NCBI RefSeq assembly: GCF_021223605.1
Contig: NZ_CP075175.1
Location: 3,675,501 to 3,739,500 of the forward strand
Reading direction: 5' to 3'
From: Paenibacillus sp. 481
GTDB taxonomy: Bacteria > Bacillota > Bacilli > Paenibacillales > Paenibacillaceae
Length of the DNA: 64,000 nt
A program made the position numbers and the translations under genes. The notes beneath the pieces were generated by a model, which worked only from the letters and a program-made list of their open reading frames with translations, was not told the DNA's origin and did no database searches. The number at the start of each line of letters is the position of its first letter. The stretch's first letter is position 1. Shown one piece after another: positions 42,145 through 51,860 of the stretch.

Positions 42145-43464
42145 ATGAGGGCGGTGTCGCTGCAATATGTAACACTCGGCGACCTTATTAGACAACGTAG
42201 ACAAGAAGCTAACCTATCATTAAGGAAACTTGCGGAACTATCAGGTGTAGATAAGGCAGGGCTTTCTCGACTTGAGAATGGTGGCACGAGGCGGCCAGAG
42301 TTGAGAACGCTGCAAGCGCTAGGAACTGCACTGCATATTCCGTACGCCGATATTATAAGTCACTATATCGAAGTAGAACAACGTCCAGAAGTGTTGTATG
42401 AACTGCTATTGGACGCTGTGCAGCAGAACGATAACTCGATCGCTGTAAAGGTCGCTTTGAAGTTTTTGGAATCTCCGCATGAAGATAGTTACGAGCTTGT
42501 CGAGCGTCTATACGATGGATGTTATAACATCCAATCCGATTCGACAAAGCTTCATATATTTAAACTTATTGTGCAGTACTCTCGTGCACATGGAATCCAG
42601 CCTTTTTTAGCAAAGGGGCTGCTGCAACGATATTTGATAGAGTGTAAGGACGATCGTCAACTTCAGCAAACGTATCCATCGGGTACGTACATCTTAAACT
42701 ACATTGACTTTTTGGGAAAAGAAGAGCAAATGCTACTGTATTACAAGCTAGTCCTACACGCCTATAACCTCATGCTGTACGAAGATTGTATCCAGTACGG
42801 TATGTACATCTACCATCATGATAAGACGGATAGCTTGTTTAAAGCGGGCTCTCTGTTAGCGATAAGTCGCTCCTACTATTATCTCGAACAACACGAATTA
42901 AGCCTACATTATTTAAACATCTACAACACCCTAACATATGCACCTGATGTCGTCGAGAATACAACCATCGTATCTGGCTTAATCAATGGGAAGACAGGTA
43001 ACGTTGAATTAGCCATGAAGCAACTTGAATCTTGTTTATCTCATCCATCCTCACTTTACTTCGTAGAACTCGTTGTTGAATTATTAAAATTATACCTCAA
43101 CCATGATTATCTTCAGCCAGCAACCGAGCTTCTGCAGCGCGAGGAACAAATCACTCAACTAACCCAAACCACACCACTGAAACGAGCAGAATTAGCCTAT
43201 TATTACCGTCTGAAGGGACATGTGTTAATCCGTACCGCAGACGTTGAGAGCGCCTTTGATAGTTATATCTTAAGCGCAATGGAGTATGCAGCTATTTCAA
43301 GCTACAACAACGCATTCAAATCATTATCGTATATTACCCAAACGATTATTAACAATAATAGGCAAGCAGATATCGAGACGCTGCGAAAAATGGATATGGT
43401 ATACAGCATATTGAGCGTTGATGAGACACAGAAGAGCGCTAAGACAAATGAGCTAAGTCAATAG
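42145..43464 (+). CDS. XRE-family regulator with TPR-like C-terminal region (RRNPP type)
   Basis: The roughly 439-residue protein has an N-terminal XRE helix-turn-helix (about 10-65: LGDLIRQRRQEANLSLRKLA ... KAGLSRLENG) and a long helical C-terminal part (about 80-425) with TPR-like helices such as 'HELSLHYLNIYNTL' and 'VELAMKQLESCL'. This is the PlcR/NprR/AimR layout, in which the TPR region binds a secreted signalling peptide. No obvious adjacent pro-peptide gene was found; the small protein downstream is not a typical one. ATG 42145 is chosen because GGAAGGG lies about 8 bases upstream and the promoter starts transcription at about 42092. Its target could be the neighbouring collagenase or NRPS genes; this is inferred. 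Confidence 0.8.
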   Translation: MRAVSLQYVTLGDLIRQRRQEANLSLRKLAELSGVDKAGLSRLENGGTRRPELRTLQALGTALHIPYADIISHYIEVEQRPEVLYELLLDAVQQNDNSIAVKVALKFLESPHEDSYELVERLYDGCYNIQSDSTKLHIFKLIVQYSRAHGIQPFLAKGLLQRYLIECKDDRQLQQTYPSGTYILNYIDFLGKEEQMLLYYKLVLHAYNLMLYEDCIQYGMYIYHHDKTDSLFKAGSLLAISRSYYYLEQHELSLHYLNIYNTLTYAPDVVENTTIVSGLINGKTGNVELAMKQLESCLSHPSSLYFVELVVELLKLYLNHDYLQPATELLQREEQITQLTQTTPLKRAELAYYYRLKGHVLIRTADVESAFDSYILSAMEYAAISSYNNAFKSLSYITQTIINNNRQADIETLRKMDMVYSILSVDETQKSAKTNELSQ

Positions 43465-43537
43465 AGTTGAGAGACTAGAGCTAAGCAACACCCTTCATGA
43501 TTAAGCACAGATTACTCCTTTAGGGCAACTATACAAG

Positions 43538-43564
43538 CAGGTTATTCCGCTAGCGCATAACCTG
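43538..43564. other. Inverted repeat before the Gly/Tyr-rich protein gene
   Basis: CAGGTTAT (43538-43545) and ATAACCTG (43557-43564) flank an 11-base loop that is itself partly symmetric. It sits about 40 bases before the start codon and is not followed by a T-run, so it may be an operator rather than a terminator. Confidence 0.4.
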
Positions 43565-43603
43565 TAATGGTACGAATTGCACGATAGATGGGGAGGGAAT
43601 CGT

Positions 43604-43984
43604 GTGCGGAGTGTTGTGACCAGTGCACAAGCGGAGTCATTGCTCGGGAGAGATATTTATGCTCTTAAAAAAGACGGAGCAGTTGTTACGGGCAAGCTTG
43701 TACGTGTAACGGGAAACCAGCTTGTCATTGAAGATAAGAGCGACAAACCGGTCAAGACGAGAGCGCTGCTCGCACTTGCACTATTTGATTTATTGGCCAT
43801 TGGTACATTGGGGTTCTGGGGCGGTGGCTGTTGTGGTGGTGGCTGGGGGGGATATCCTCCACCAGGGTATGGTTACGGCCCGTATCCACCCGGATACGGT
43901 GGATACCCTCCTCCTCCTCCTCCTGGATATGGAGGATATGCAGGGTATGGTGGATATCCACCTGGTTATGGTGGGTACTACTAA
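43604..43984 (+). CDS. Small protein with hydrophobic segment and Gly/Tyr/Pro-rich tail
   Basis: The roughly 126-residue protein begins MRSVVTSAQAESLLGRDIYA and has a small beta-rich N-terminal domain (about 1-50, 'VVTGKLVRVTGNQLVIEDKS'). A hydrophobic segment (about 55-70, ALLALALFDLLAIGTLGFW) and a CC-containing Gly stretch follow, then a tail built of PPGYGGY-type repeats. Such tails occur in membrane-proximal, wall-associated or coat-like proteins. GTG 43604 is chosen because GGGGAGGG stands 7 bases before it. A 12-bp repeat coding TNGT-type units in another frame begins right at the stop; a frameshift there would extend the protein (see findings). Confidence 0.6.
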   Translation: MRSVVTSAQAESLLGRDIYALKKDGAVVTGKLVRVTGNQLVIEDKSDKPVKTRALLALALFDLLAIGTLGFWGGGCCGGGWGGYPPPGYGYGPYPPGYGGYPPPPPPGYGGYAGYGGYPPGYGGYY

Positions 43985-44075
43985 CGGCACCACTAACGGC
44001 GCCACCAACGGCGCCACCAACGGCTCCAATAAGGGTACTACTAACGGTACTACTAGCGGTTCTACTAGCCGGTAC
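43980..44075 (+). repeat. Eight tandem 12-bp units coding TNG-type tetrapeptides in one frame
   Basis: Units run from ACTAACGGCACC to ACTAGCCGGTAC, every 12 bases. In one frame they read TNGT, TNGA, TNGA, TNGS, NKGT, TNGT, TSGS, TSRY. Differences between units are often synonymous (GGC/GGT, ACT/ACC), so the frame looks protein-coding, yet it is shifted by one base from the upstream gene, which stops at 43984. Confidence 0.75.
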
Positions 44076-44107
44076 TACCAATGGTACTTCGAACAGTCCC
44101 AATAAGA

Positions 44108-44165
44108 ACGAAGAAGAGTCTAGGGCGAATTTACCTAGGCTCTTACCCACTAGACTCTTATTCGT
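44108..44165. terminator. Inverted repeat between convergent genes, probable bidirectional terminator
   Basis: ACGAAGAAGAGTCTAG (44108-44123) pairs with CTAGACTCTTATTCGT (44150-44165) with one mismatch, and the loop contains another short inverted repeat. It separates the Gly/Tyr-rich protein gene from the GNAT gene. Confidence 0.6.
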
Positions 44166-44176
44166 ACGTTCACGCG

Positions 44177-44614
44177 TTACAATCGTTTTTCTAGTTCATA
44201 ACAAAAAACTTCGCCTATATATTTTACCATTTTATATCCCGCACGATAATAAAAACGCTGTGCATCCACATTATCATAGTCGACAAGCATTTTAATTTCA
44301 CTGCAATGATGTTTCATTCCGTAACATTCGGAATAATACAATAACTGTCGGCCATATCCCTTACCTTGAGCGGATTTAGCTACTGCCAGCATGTCGAGAT
44401 AAAGCAAGCGGTCTTTTCTAAACAAATTAACGAAACCAACGACATGCCCTAATTCATTTTCAGCAACAAAAGCAGCATCCCGATTCAAACGTTCAGGCAA
44501 CTCTTTTTGGATCTGCTTAGGAACTAGCTTCAAATGCGAACGCGGAATAAGCTCCGTCTGTATGAGGGACCATATCGCTGCATCATCCGCACCCGGACGC
44601 CGTTGTCGTATCAT
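44177..44614 (-). CDS. GNAT-family N-acetyltransferase
   Basis: The 145-residue protein has the GNAT fold: an N-terminal 'MIRQRRPGADDAAIWSLIQT', a strand 'VGFVNLFRKDRLLYLDMLAV', the acetyl-CoA loop 'AQGKGYGRQLLYY' (Q/R-x-x-G-x-G/A), and a C-terminal 'NVDAQRFYYRAGYKMV'. It should transfer an acetyl group from acetyl-CoA to an amine; the substrate is unknown. GGAGGA precedes the ATG at 44614. It is monocistronic and convergent with the previous gene. Confidence 0.88.
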   Translation of the reverse strand: MIRQRRPGADDAAIWSLIQTELIPRSHLKLVPKQIQKELPERLNRDAAFVAENELGHVVGFVNLFRKDRLLYLDMLAVAKSAQGKGYGRQLLYYSECYGMKHHCSEIKMLVDYDNVDAQRFYYRAGYKMVKYIGEVFCYELEKRL

Positions 44615-44755
44615 GGCTGCTCCTCCATCTGGCTAAGGATAGAAAAAAATTATTTATTTATCGTATGTAATCGTACGGATCAGGGTTACATTTTTAATAT
44701 GTAAAAGGACGTATTGCGAGTGATAGAGCAAGTGAATGATTTTAAAAATGACCTA
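44615..44755. other. Upstream part of the ilv regulatory region
   Basis: This stretch lies between the divergent GNAT and ilv transcripts. It is AT-rich and holds no gene. It may contain CodY or TnrA binding sites as in Bacillus, but I could not identify one with confidence. Confidence 0.4.
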
Positions 44756-44784
44756 TTGACTCCCGATAGGTGGAGGAATATAAT
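44756..44784 (+). promoter_or_regulatory. Sigma-A promoter of the ilv-leu operon
   Basis: TTGACT (44756-44761) and a perfect TATAAT (44779-44784) are 17 bases apart. Transcription would start near 44791, just before the T-box. Confidence 0.85.
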
Positions 44785-44819
44785 GTTTCTAAACATTCGG
44801 CAACTGAGATTGCTACATA

Positions 44820-45183
44820 ATCCCAATGGCTATGAAGAGGACGAAGTATTAAGGCTCTGCTGAACAGAGAGCGTCCGGAACATGCTGAAACCGGCGTCAG
44901 AATCCTTAATTACGAGCTCACCTCGGAGCTGTTTTCCTGAAAGGAATCAACGTTTCGTCATTTGCATATGAAGTGCAATCGAAACAAATGGACTTATTAG
45001 GGAAAATCGTCAGACGCGCGTTAGACGTCTTAAAGTATAGGCATATGTCGAGTTGCTCGTCATGCGTATATACTTACTGAGGCTTTGCATTGCGAAATGT
45101 GAAGCGAACACGGGTGGTACCACGGAAGATCAACCTTTCGTCCCTAGGCAGCGGGTGAGCTGCGGGGATGGAAGGTTTTTTTG
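44820..45183 (+). promoter_or_regulatory. T-box leader riboswitch, leucine (CUC) specifier, with terminator
   Basis: The canonical parts appear in order: GAGGACGAAGTA (about 44835), AGAGAG (about 44868), the stem GTCCGG...GCTGAAACCGGC, then GAGCTCACCTCGGAGC (about 44914-44929), where the specifier reads CUC, a leucine codon. The T-box core TGGTACCACGG is at 45115-45125. A terminator follows, AACCTTTCGTCCC (45132-45144) pairing with GGGGATGGAAGGTT (about 45164-45177) and seven T. Uncharged tRNA-Leu would bind and prevent termination, turning on ilvB and the genes behind it. Confidence 0.93.
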
Positions 45184-45297
45184 TTATATGCCTGGCCAGG
45201 CGCAATAAAATCCATCATGTCTCAACTTGAACTTGTGAACCATAACCGATATTTCCGATTTTGAATCTGCATTCAAATTGCGTAAGGAGGATGGCGA

Positions 45298-47043
45298 ATG
45301 AGCGCACATCAAGCAACAAGGCGATCAAAAGAACAATTACGAGAAAAATGGATGAAGCCTGAGGTCATTACAGGCTCGGAAATTTTGTTGCGCAGCTTGT
45401 TGTTGGAAGACGTGGAATGTGTCTTCGGTTACCCGGGTGGCGCGGTGTTGTACATTTACGATGCCATGCACGGATTTGAGGACTTCAACCATTTGCTTAC
45501 CAGACATGAGCAAGGCGCAATTCATGCAGCCGATGGATATGCTCGGGCATCAGGCAAAGTAGGCGTGTGCATCGCGACATCGGGTCCGGGCGCAACTAAC
45601 CTTGTTACCGGCATAGCGACAGCTTATATGGACTCAGTACCCCTCGTTGTCATTACAGGCAACGTAGCGACGACGCTTATTGGTACAGATGCTTTCCAAG
45701 AAGCAGACATTACTGGCATTACAATGCCGATTACGAAACATAGCTATCTTGTACGCGACGTTAATGATTTGCCTCGTGTCATTCACGAAGCGTTTCACAT
45801 CGCGAACACAGGACGTAAAGGGCCGGTTCTTATCGACATTCCGAAGGACGTGTCCGCGGCCAAGACGTTGTTCCAACCTGTAACGAGCACGAGCATTCGC
45901 GGTTACAACCCGACGGTACAGCCGAACAAGTACCAAGTCGATAAAATGATAAAGGCGCTCGAGGAAGCGGAGCAGCCAGTCATTTTGGCAGGGGCAGGGG
46001 TCATCCATTCAGGAGCACACGAAGAGTTGTTCGAGTTCGCGACGAAGACGGGAATTCCTGTAACGACAACGTTGCTCGGACTTGGTGGATTTCCGAGTGC
46101 ACACGAATTGTGGATGGGCATGCCGGGTATGCACGGAACGTATACGGCAAACACGGCGATACAAGAAGCGGACTTACTTATTAACATCGGCGCTCGTTTT
46201 GATGACCGCGTAACGATGAAGTTAGATGGTTTTGCACCGAAGGCCAAGATCGTTCATATCGATATTGACCCGGCAGAAATCGGTAAAAATGTTCCTACAG
46301 ATATTCCGATTGTGGGCGATATCAAATCAACACTTCAACTGGCTAACGCTTCTGCGAAGCACACGGTTAAAGCGGAGGCGTGGCGGGCTGCGATTTTACA
46401 GCGAAAGCTGGATAATCCACCTACCTTTGTTGACTCGGATGATGAGTTGAAGCCGCAATGGGTCATTCAAATGATTAATGAGGTGACAGGCGGCGATGCT
46501 ATCGTAACGACTGACGTTGGTCAACATCAGATGTGGTCAGCCTTATATTATCGCTTTAACCAACCGCGTTCTTGGATTACATCCGGTGGACTAGGTACGA
46601 TGGGCTTTGGATTCCCGTCAGCTATCGGTGCCCAGATGGCGCATCCTGAACGGGTAGTCATCTCCATTAACGGAGACGGTGGCATGCAAATGTGTGCGCA
46701 AGAGCTAGCGATTTGCGCGATTAACAATATTCCGGTCAAAGTCGTCATCATTAACAACCAAGTGTTGGGGATGGTTCGTCAATGGCAAGAAATCATTTAC
46801 AACAGTCGTTATAGCCACATTGATTTGGCGGGTAGTCCCGATTTTGTCAAATTGGCTGAAGCATACGGTGTGCGCGGCTTCCGAGCAACGAACAAGGAAG
46901 AGGCTCGCAAAGCGTGGGAGGAAGCATTAAACGTTCCCGGCCCAGCTGTCGTCGAGTTCGTTGTTCGCAAAGGCGAAAATGTGTACCCGATGGTTACGCA
47001 AGGATGCACGATTGACCAAATGATAATGGAGGATAGCGAATGA
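45298..47043 (+). CDS. ilvB: Acetolactate synthase, large (catalytic) subunit
   Basis: The 581-residue enzyme joins two pyruvate molecules (or pyruvate and 2-oxobutyrate) to acetolactate (or acetohydroxybutyrate), the first common step of valine, leucine and isoleucine synthesis. Visible features are 'CVFGYPGGAVLYIYD' with 'HEQGAIHAADGYARASGKVG' (catalytic Glu), 'GPGATN', and the TPP/Mg motif 'NGDGGMQMCAQELAI ... NNQVLGMVRQWQ'. It lies 115 bases behind the T-box terminator; AAGGAGG precedes the ATG. It overlaps ilvN by ATGA, so the two subunits are translated together. Regulation by leucine starvation follows from the T-box. Confidence 0.97.
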   Translation: MSAHQATRRSKEQLREKWMKPEVITGSEILLRSLLLEDVECVFGYPGGAVLYIYDAMHGFEDFNHLLTRHEQGAIHAADGYARASGKVGVCIATSGPGATNLVTGIATAYMDSVPLVVITGNVATTLIGTDAFQEADITGITMPITKHSYLVRDVNDLPRVIHEAFHIANTGRKGPVLIDIPKDVSAAKTLFQPVTSTSIRGYNPTVQPNKYQVDKMIKALEEAEQPVILAGAGVIHSGAHEELFEFATKTGIPVTTTLLGLGGFPSAHELWMGMPGMHGTYTANTAIQEADLLINIGARFDDRVTMKLDGFAPKAKIVHIDIDPAEIGKNVPTDIPIVGDIKSTLQLANASAKHTVKAEAWRAAILQRKLDNPPTFVDSDDELKPQWVIQMINEVTGGDAIVTTDVGQHQMWSALYYRFNQPRSWITSGGLGTMGFGFPSAIGAQMAHPERVVISINGDGGMQMCAQELAICAINNIPVKVVIINNQVLGMVRQWQEIIYNSRYSHIDLAGSPDFVKLAEAYGVRGFRATNKEEARKAWEEALNVPGPAVVEFVVRKGENVYPMVTQGCTIDQMIMEDSE

Positions 47044-47552
47044 GTACGAACAAGCATACGACAAAGCATACAATAGCCGTCATCGTCAACGATCAGCCAG
47101 GAGTATTGCAGCGTGTGTCCGGCTTGTTCGGTCGCCGCGGATTCAATATTGAAAGTATAACCGTTGGTCAATCGGAAGAGCGGGGCTTGTCTCGCATGGT
47201 CATCGTGACGACGGGCGACGATCATACGATTGAGCAGGTCGAGAAGCAACTTTACAAAATTATTGATGTCATCAAAGTTGTTAATTTAAGTTCACAGCCT
47301 ATGGTGGCGCGCGAATTGGCGCTAATTAAAGTTAAGGCAGGCCCGAGTGAACGACCTGAAATTTTAGGTGTCGTCGAAACGTTTCGAGCATCTATCGTCG
47401 ATATTGGACCTAGTACATTAGTTGTCCAAGTCGTCGGCGAGTCGCCGAAAATTGAAGCGATGGTCGAATTGTTGCAGCCTTACGGAATTCGTGAAATTAG
47501 TCGTACTGGTGTAACTGCGATGATTCGTGGCAATGTAACAGACAGCAAATAG
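47040..47552 (+). CDS. ilvN: Acetolactate synthase, small (regulatory) subunit
   Basis: The 170-residue protein has an N-terminal ACT domain (about 10-85; 'TIAVIVNDQPGVLQRVSGLF' and 'GFNIESITVGQSE') that binds valine for feedback inhibition, and the C-terminal ACT-like half with 'ELALIKVKAG' and 'EISRTGVTAMIRG'. It activates and regulates the catalytic subunit coded just before, with ATGA overlap. Length is typical of the Firmicute form (also called ilvH). Confidence 0.95.
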   Translation: MSTNKHTTKHTIAVIVNDQPGVLQRVSGLFGRRGFNIESITVGQSEERGLSRMVIVTTGDDHTIEQVEKQLYKIIDVIKVVNLSSQPMVARELALIKVKAGPSERPEILGVVETFRASIVDIGPSTLVVQVVGESPKIEAMVELLQPYGIREISRTGVTAMIRGNVTDSK

Positions 47553-47592
47553 GAATAAGGAGACAGGTGTAGGATCGAGCTATCTGTCTCGC

Positions 47593-47704
47593 AGCCTAAA
47601 CCTGAATGAAGGGTGTTTCAGGGGATGAACGGCGAATGAAGCGGCATGTTGTAACAGATGCTTATGTCGTCCCTTGACACACCCGCATTCATTCGGGTTG
47701 CAGG
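47593..47704 (+). other. Long imperfect stem-loop between ilvN and ilvC
   Basis: The left arm (about 47593-47624, GCCTaaaCCtGAATGAA...GGTGTtTCAgGGGA) pairs with the right arm (about 47670-47704, TCCCtTGAcACACC...TTCATTCgGG...AGGC). The stem is over 20 pairs with small bulges. No T-run follows. It may slow ribosomes or polymerase or be an RNA processing site that sets ilvC level separately from ilvBN. Confidence 0.55.
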
Positions 47705-47725
47705 CTACAACCAAATTCAAGATAA

Positions 47726-48739
<1,014 letters not shown>

Positions 48740-48769
48740 CAATCACATAATCAATCTAGACGTTTACAT

Positions 48770-48820
48770 ACAGCGTCCGCCCGTCAGTTTGGTGGGAGAG
48801 GACGCTGTTCTTATATCTTT
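48770..48820 (+). terminator. Hairpin after ilvC, possible partial terminator
   Basis: ACAGCGTCC (48770-48778) pairs with GGACGCTGT (48800-48808) and the loop contains CCC/GGG pairing; TCTTATATCTTTTT follows. It could reduce readthrough from ilvC to leuA. Confidence 0.65.
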
Positions 48821-48883
48821 TTGCAACAAATACCGCAAATACTGCCTATAAAAAATTACTGCCTACCACATGGAGGTGCAATC

Positions 48884-50434
48884 ATGCGTAAAATTTATGT
48901 TTTTGACACAACACTGCGTGATGGAGAACAATCACCCGGAGTTAACCTGAATACGAATGAAAAGCTTGAAATTGCCTATCAATTGGAGCGTCTCGGCGTA
49001 GATCGGATCGAAGCGGGCTTTCCAGCTGCTTCCCCGGGTGATCTAGCGGCAGTGAACGCAGTAGCAAGCGCAGTGAAAAATGCATCTGTCGTCGCGCTGT
49101 CTCGCGCACGCATTTCGGATATTGACGCGGCGCGCGAAGCATTAAAAGGCGCACAAGATCCATGCTTGCATCTGTTTCTCGCGTCATCTCCCATTCACCG
49201 TCAGCATAAGCTGCGCATGAGTAAGGAGCAAATGTTGGAGGCGGCCGAAGCAGCAATTAAGTATGCCAAACAATATTTTAGCAAAATTGAATTTTCCCCT
49301 GAAGATGCGGGCCGCACGGAGATCGACTTTTTGTGTCAAGTGACTGAAATGGCGATTAAAGCAGGAGCTAGCGTCGTTAATATTCCAGATACCGTTGGAT
49401 ACTTGAGCCCGTATGAGTACGGTAACATTTTCAAAACGTTGAAGGAGCAAGTGCCTGGGATTGAAAAAATTCAATTAAGTGCGCACTGCCACGACGATTT
49501 AGGAATGGCGACAGCGAATGCATTGGCGGCGATCTTAAATGGTGCCGACCAAATCGAAGGCACGATTAATGGAATTGGCGAGCGCGCGGGCAACACGGCG
49601 ATCGAAGAAGTAGCGTTGGCACTGGAAACACGCCAACAATTTTACCAAGCGAAGACTACGCTCGTCTTGCCAGAGATTGCACGTACGAGCCGCCTTGTCA
49701 GCAAGCTGACAGGTATGGTCGTACCAGGTAACAAAGCGATTGTCGGCGCTAACGCGTTTGCGCATGAATCGGGTATCCATCAGGACGGTATGCTGAAAGA
49801 AAAGACGACCTACGAAATTATGTCTCCTGAAACGATCGGCTTAAAAGATAGCAAGCTCGTCCTCGGTAAACATTCGGGTCGACACGCGTTCCGTGAGAAG
49901 CTGATAGATATGGGCTATGAGCTGGAAGAAGAGCAATTGAACATTACGTTTGCGAAGTTTAAGGATTTAGCTGACAAGAAAAAAGAGGTGTCTGATGAGG
50001 ACATTCGTGTATTGCTCGAACAGAAGCTCATCGATATACCGGAAGAGTATAAACTGGAAACCATTTTTGTCGAGTACGGTAACCAGTCTACGCCAAGTGC
50101 GCGGGTGCGCATCTTACGGGCAGATGGACATATGTTGGAGCAGGTAGCCGAAGGCAATGGTTCTGTTGATGCCATCTATCATGCGATCGAACAAGCGACC
50201 GGTGAAGAAGCTCAGCTAACCGATTACTTGATTAAATCGGTTACGCATGGCAAGGACGCACTCGGCGAAGTGCACGTCGTGTTGACGCAGAACGAGGTAG
50301 CTGTTCAAGGTCGCGGTGTCAGCACCGATATTTTAGAGGCGAGTGCTCATGCCTATGTGGACGCGCTGAACCGCATCATTGAGAAGCGGAAGTCAGGAAC
50401 AGCAAGCCGCCGCGATAAGATGAGCCTCATTTAG
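48884..50434 (+). CDS. leuA: 2-isopropylmalate synthase
   Basis: The 516-residue enzyme condenses 2-ketoisovalerate with acetyl-CoA, the first committed step to leucine. The start MRKIYVFDTTLRDGEQSPGV contains the DTTLRDGEQSPG motif; the metal-binding HxH is in 'LSAHCHDDLGMATAN'; 'GERAGNTAIEE' and a C-terminal LeuA dimer domain for leucine feedback (about 380-510) follow. ATG 48884 is chosen as GGAGGTG lies 6 bases before and as the family starts MRKI(Y/F)(V/I)FDTTLRD. It follows ilvC through a hairpin and is itself followed by a terminator-like repeat. Confidence 0.96.
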   Translation: MRKIYVFDTTLRDGEQSPGVNLNTNEKLEIAYQLERLGVDRIEAGFPAASPGDLAAVNAVASAVKNASVVALSRARISDIDAAREALKGAQDPCLHLFLASSPIHRQHKLRMSKEQMLEAAEAAIKYAKQYFSKIEFSPEDAGRTEIDFLCQVTEMAIKAGASVVNIPDTVGYLSPYEYGNIFKTLKEQVPGIEKIQLSAHCHDDLGMATANALAAILNGADQIEGTINGIGERAGNTAIEEVALALETRQQFYQAKTTLVLPEIARTSRLVSKLTGMVVPGNKAIVGANAFAHESGIHQDGMLKEKTTYEIMSPETIGLKDSKLVLGKHSGRHAFREKLIDMGYELEEEQLNITFAKFKDLADKKKEVSDEDIRVLLEQKLIDIPEEYKLETIFVEYGNQSTPSARVRILRADGHMLEQVAEGNGSVDAIYHAIEQATGEEAQLTDYLIKSVTHGKDALGEVHVVLTQNEVAVQGRGVSTDILEASAHAYVDALNRIIEKRKSGTASRRDKMSLI

Positions 50435-50470
50435 AGCAACATAGATACATGTAGTAGGCAGTAGCATAGT

Positions 50471-50531
50471 AGGGCGATGAAAAAGTATGCTCATGCGCAA
50501 GTTTGAGTCGTTTTTTTTCATCGTCCTATTT
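50471..50531 (+). terminator. Rho-independent terminator after leuA
   Basis: AGGGCGATGAAAAA (50471-50484) pairs with TTTTTTTCATCGTCCT (about 50512-50527), followed by ATTTT. It separates leuA from leuB, which has its own possible promoter. Confidence 0.75.
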
Positions 50532-50591
50532 TAATGCGTATTCATAGTTTATACCTATAAAGGTGATAGATTTTATATCTTAGTCAATACA

Positions 50592-50620
50592 TTGTAATTA
50601 TGGTACAACTGGAATAATAG
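50592..50620 (+). promoter_or_regulatory. Weak candidate promoter for leuB
   Basis: TTGTAA (50592-50597) and TAATAG (50615-50620) are 17 bases apart, directly upstream of the leuB ribosome site. Both boxes are imperfect. Confidence 0.35.
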
Positions 50621-50642
50621 AATTGATCGAGGAGTGAACGAC

Positions 50643-51737
50643 ATGGCTGACGTAAAAAGAATCGCGATTATCGCTGGCGACGGTATCGGTCCAGAAGTGG
50701 TCGCAGAAGCTGAAAAAGTATTAAAGCGTACGGAAGAACTATTCGGCTATTCGTTCGAAACGACACATAGCTTGTTTGGCGGAATCGCAATTGATGAAAA
50801 AGGAACGCCGCTGCCAGAAGAGACATTAGAGTTGTGCAAGCAAGCAGATGCGGTGTTGCTTGGAGCAGTCGGCGGCCCGAAGTGGGACAACAATCCGAAA
50901 GAATTGCGCCCAGAAACAGGTTTGCTCGGCATTCGTAAAGCGTTAGGCTTGTTCTCTAACATTCGACCAGCTGTTATTTTTGACTGTTTGAAAGATGCTT
51001 CGACGTTGAAGCCCGAAGTACTCGAAGGGACAGATTTAATCGTCGTGCGCGAATTGACAGGCGGTATTTACTTCGGCGATAAGTTCCGTCGTGAGACTGA
51101 GAATGGACAAGAAGCGGTCGATACGTGTGCATACAACGTGCAGGAAATTGAGCGCATCGCGCGTCAAGCGTTTGAAATCGCACAAAAACGTCGTAAAAAG
51201 CTCGCATCTGTAGACAAAGCTAACGTGCTTGAAACGTCCCGTCTCTGGCGTGAAACGGTTAATCGCTTGGCACCTGAATATGCGGATGTGGAACTGGAGC
51301 ATGTGCTCGTAGATAATTGTGCGATGCAATTGCTGCGTCGCCCGTCCAGCTTTGATGTAATCGTCACAGAGAACATGTTCGGTGACATACTTAGTGACGA
51401 AGCAGCGATGCTGACAGGCTCCATCGGTATGCTGTCATCTGCATCGCTTGGTGAAGGCAGCTTCGGCTTGTACGAGCCGGTGCACGGTTCAGCACCTGAC
51501 ATTGCTGGCCTTGGTGTGGCGAACCCGATCGCGACGATCTTGTCGGTCGCATTGATGTACCGCCTCACATTTGGCTATGAGGACGCAGCAGCATCGATTG
51601 AGCAAGCGGTCAAGGACGTGCTAGATGCAGGTCATCGCACAGGTGACATCGCAACAGACAAATCCACTGCGCTCAGCACTTCGCAAATGGGTGACCTGAT
51701 CATTGCCGCGATGCAGCGTGCGACAGTGCGTTCTTAA
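50643..51737 (+). CDS. leuB: 3-isopropylmalate dehydrogenase
   Basis: The roughly 364-residue enzyme oxidises and decarboxylates 3-isopropylmalate with NAD+ in leucine synthesis. Visible motifs: '[19 protein letters not shown]', '[10 protein letters not shown]', '[12 protein letters not shown]', '[17 protein letters not shown]' with substrate/Mg Asp residues, and '[15 protein letters not shown]' of the NAD site. ATG 50643 follows GAGGAG by 8 bases; the in-frame GTG at 50634 lies inside that site. leuC and leuD, which normally follow, are not in this window; the next gene is a peroxiredoxin. Confidence 0.96.
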   Translation: MADVKRIAIIAGDGIGPEVVAEAEKVLKRTEELFGYSFETTHSLFGGIAIDEKGTPLPEETLELCKQADAVLLGAVGGPKWDNNPKELRPETGLLGIRKALGLFSNIRPAVIFDCLKDASTLKPEVLEGTDLIVVRELTGGIYFGDKFRRETENGQEAVDTCAYNVQEIERIARQAFEIAQKRRKKLASVDKANVLETSRLWRETVNRLAPEYADVELEHVLVDNCAMQLLRRPSSFDVIVTENMFGDILSDEAAMLTGSIGMLSSASLGEGSFGLYEPVHGSAPDIAGLGVANPIATILSVALMYRLTFGYEDAAASIEQAVKDVLDAGHRTGDIATDKSTALSTSQMGDLIIAAMQRATVRS

Positions 51738-51787
51738 TTACGAATGAAGCGCGAAGAATTAAAAATTAAGAATTAAGCTAGTGAATC

Positions 51788-51840
51788 ACGGCGGTTATGG
51801 ATTATGGATTATGGATTATGGATTCGAACATAACCGCTGT
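51788..51840. repeat. Hairpin whose loop is a tandem array of 7-bp units
   Basis: The arms ACGGCGGTTATG (51788-51799) and CATAACCGCTGT (51829-51840) pair over 12 positions with one G-T. The loop is built of about four copies of the heptamer GGATTAT. Confidence 0.75.
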
Positions 51841-51860
51841 AAATCTCACTTCAAATAAAA

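Noticed and set aside
43831..44295. Plus-strand open frame across the 12-bp repeat and beyond
   Set aside because: Its start is Trp-rich shadow coding of the Gly/Tyr protein and its end runs antisense into the GNAT gene; the TNG frame is more plausible.
51793..51825. CRISPR-like short repeats
   Set aside because: The units are contiguous heptamers with no spacers.
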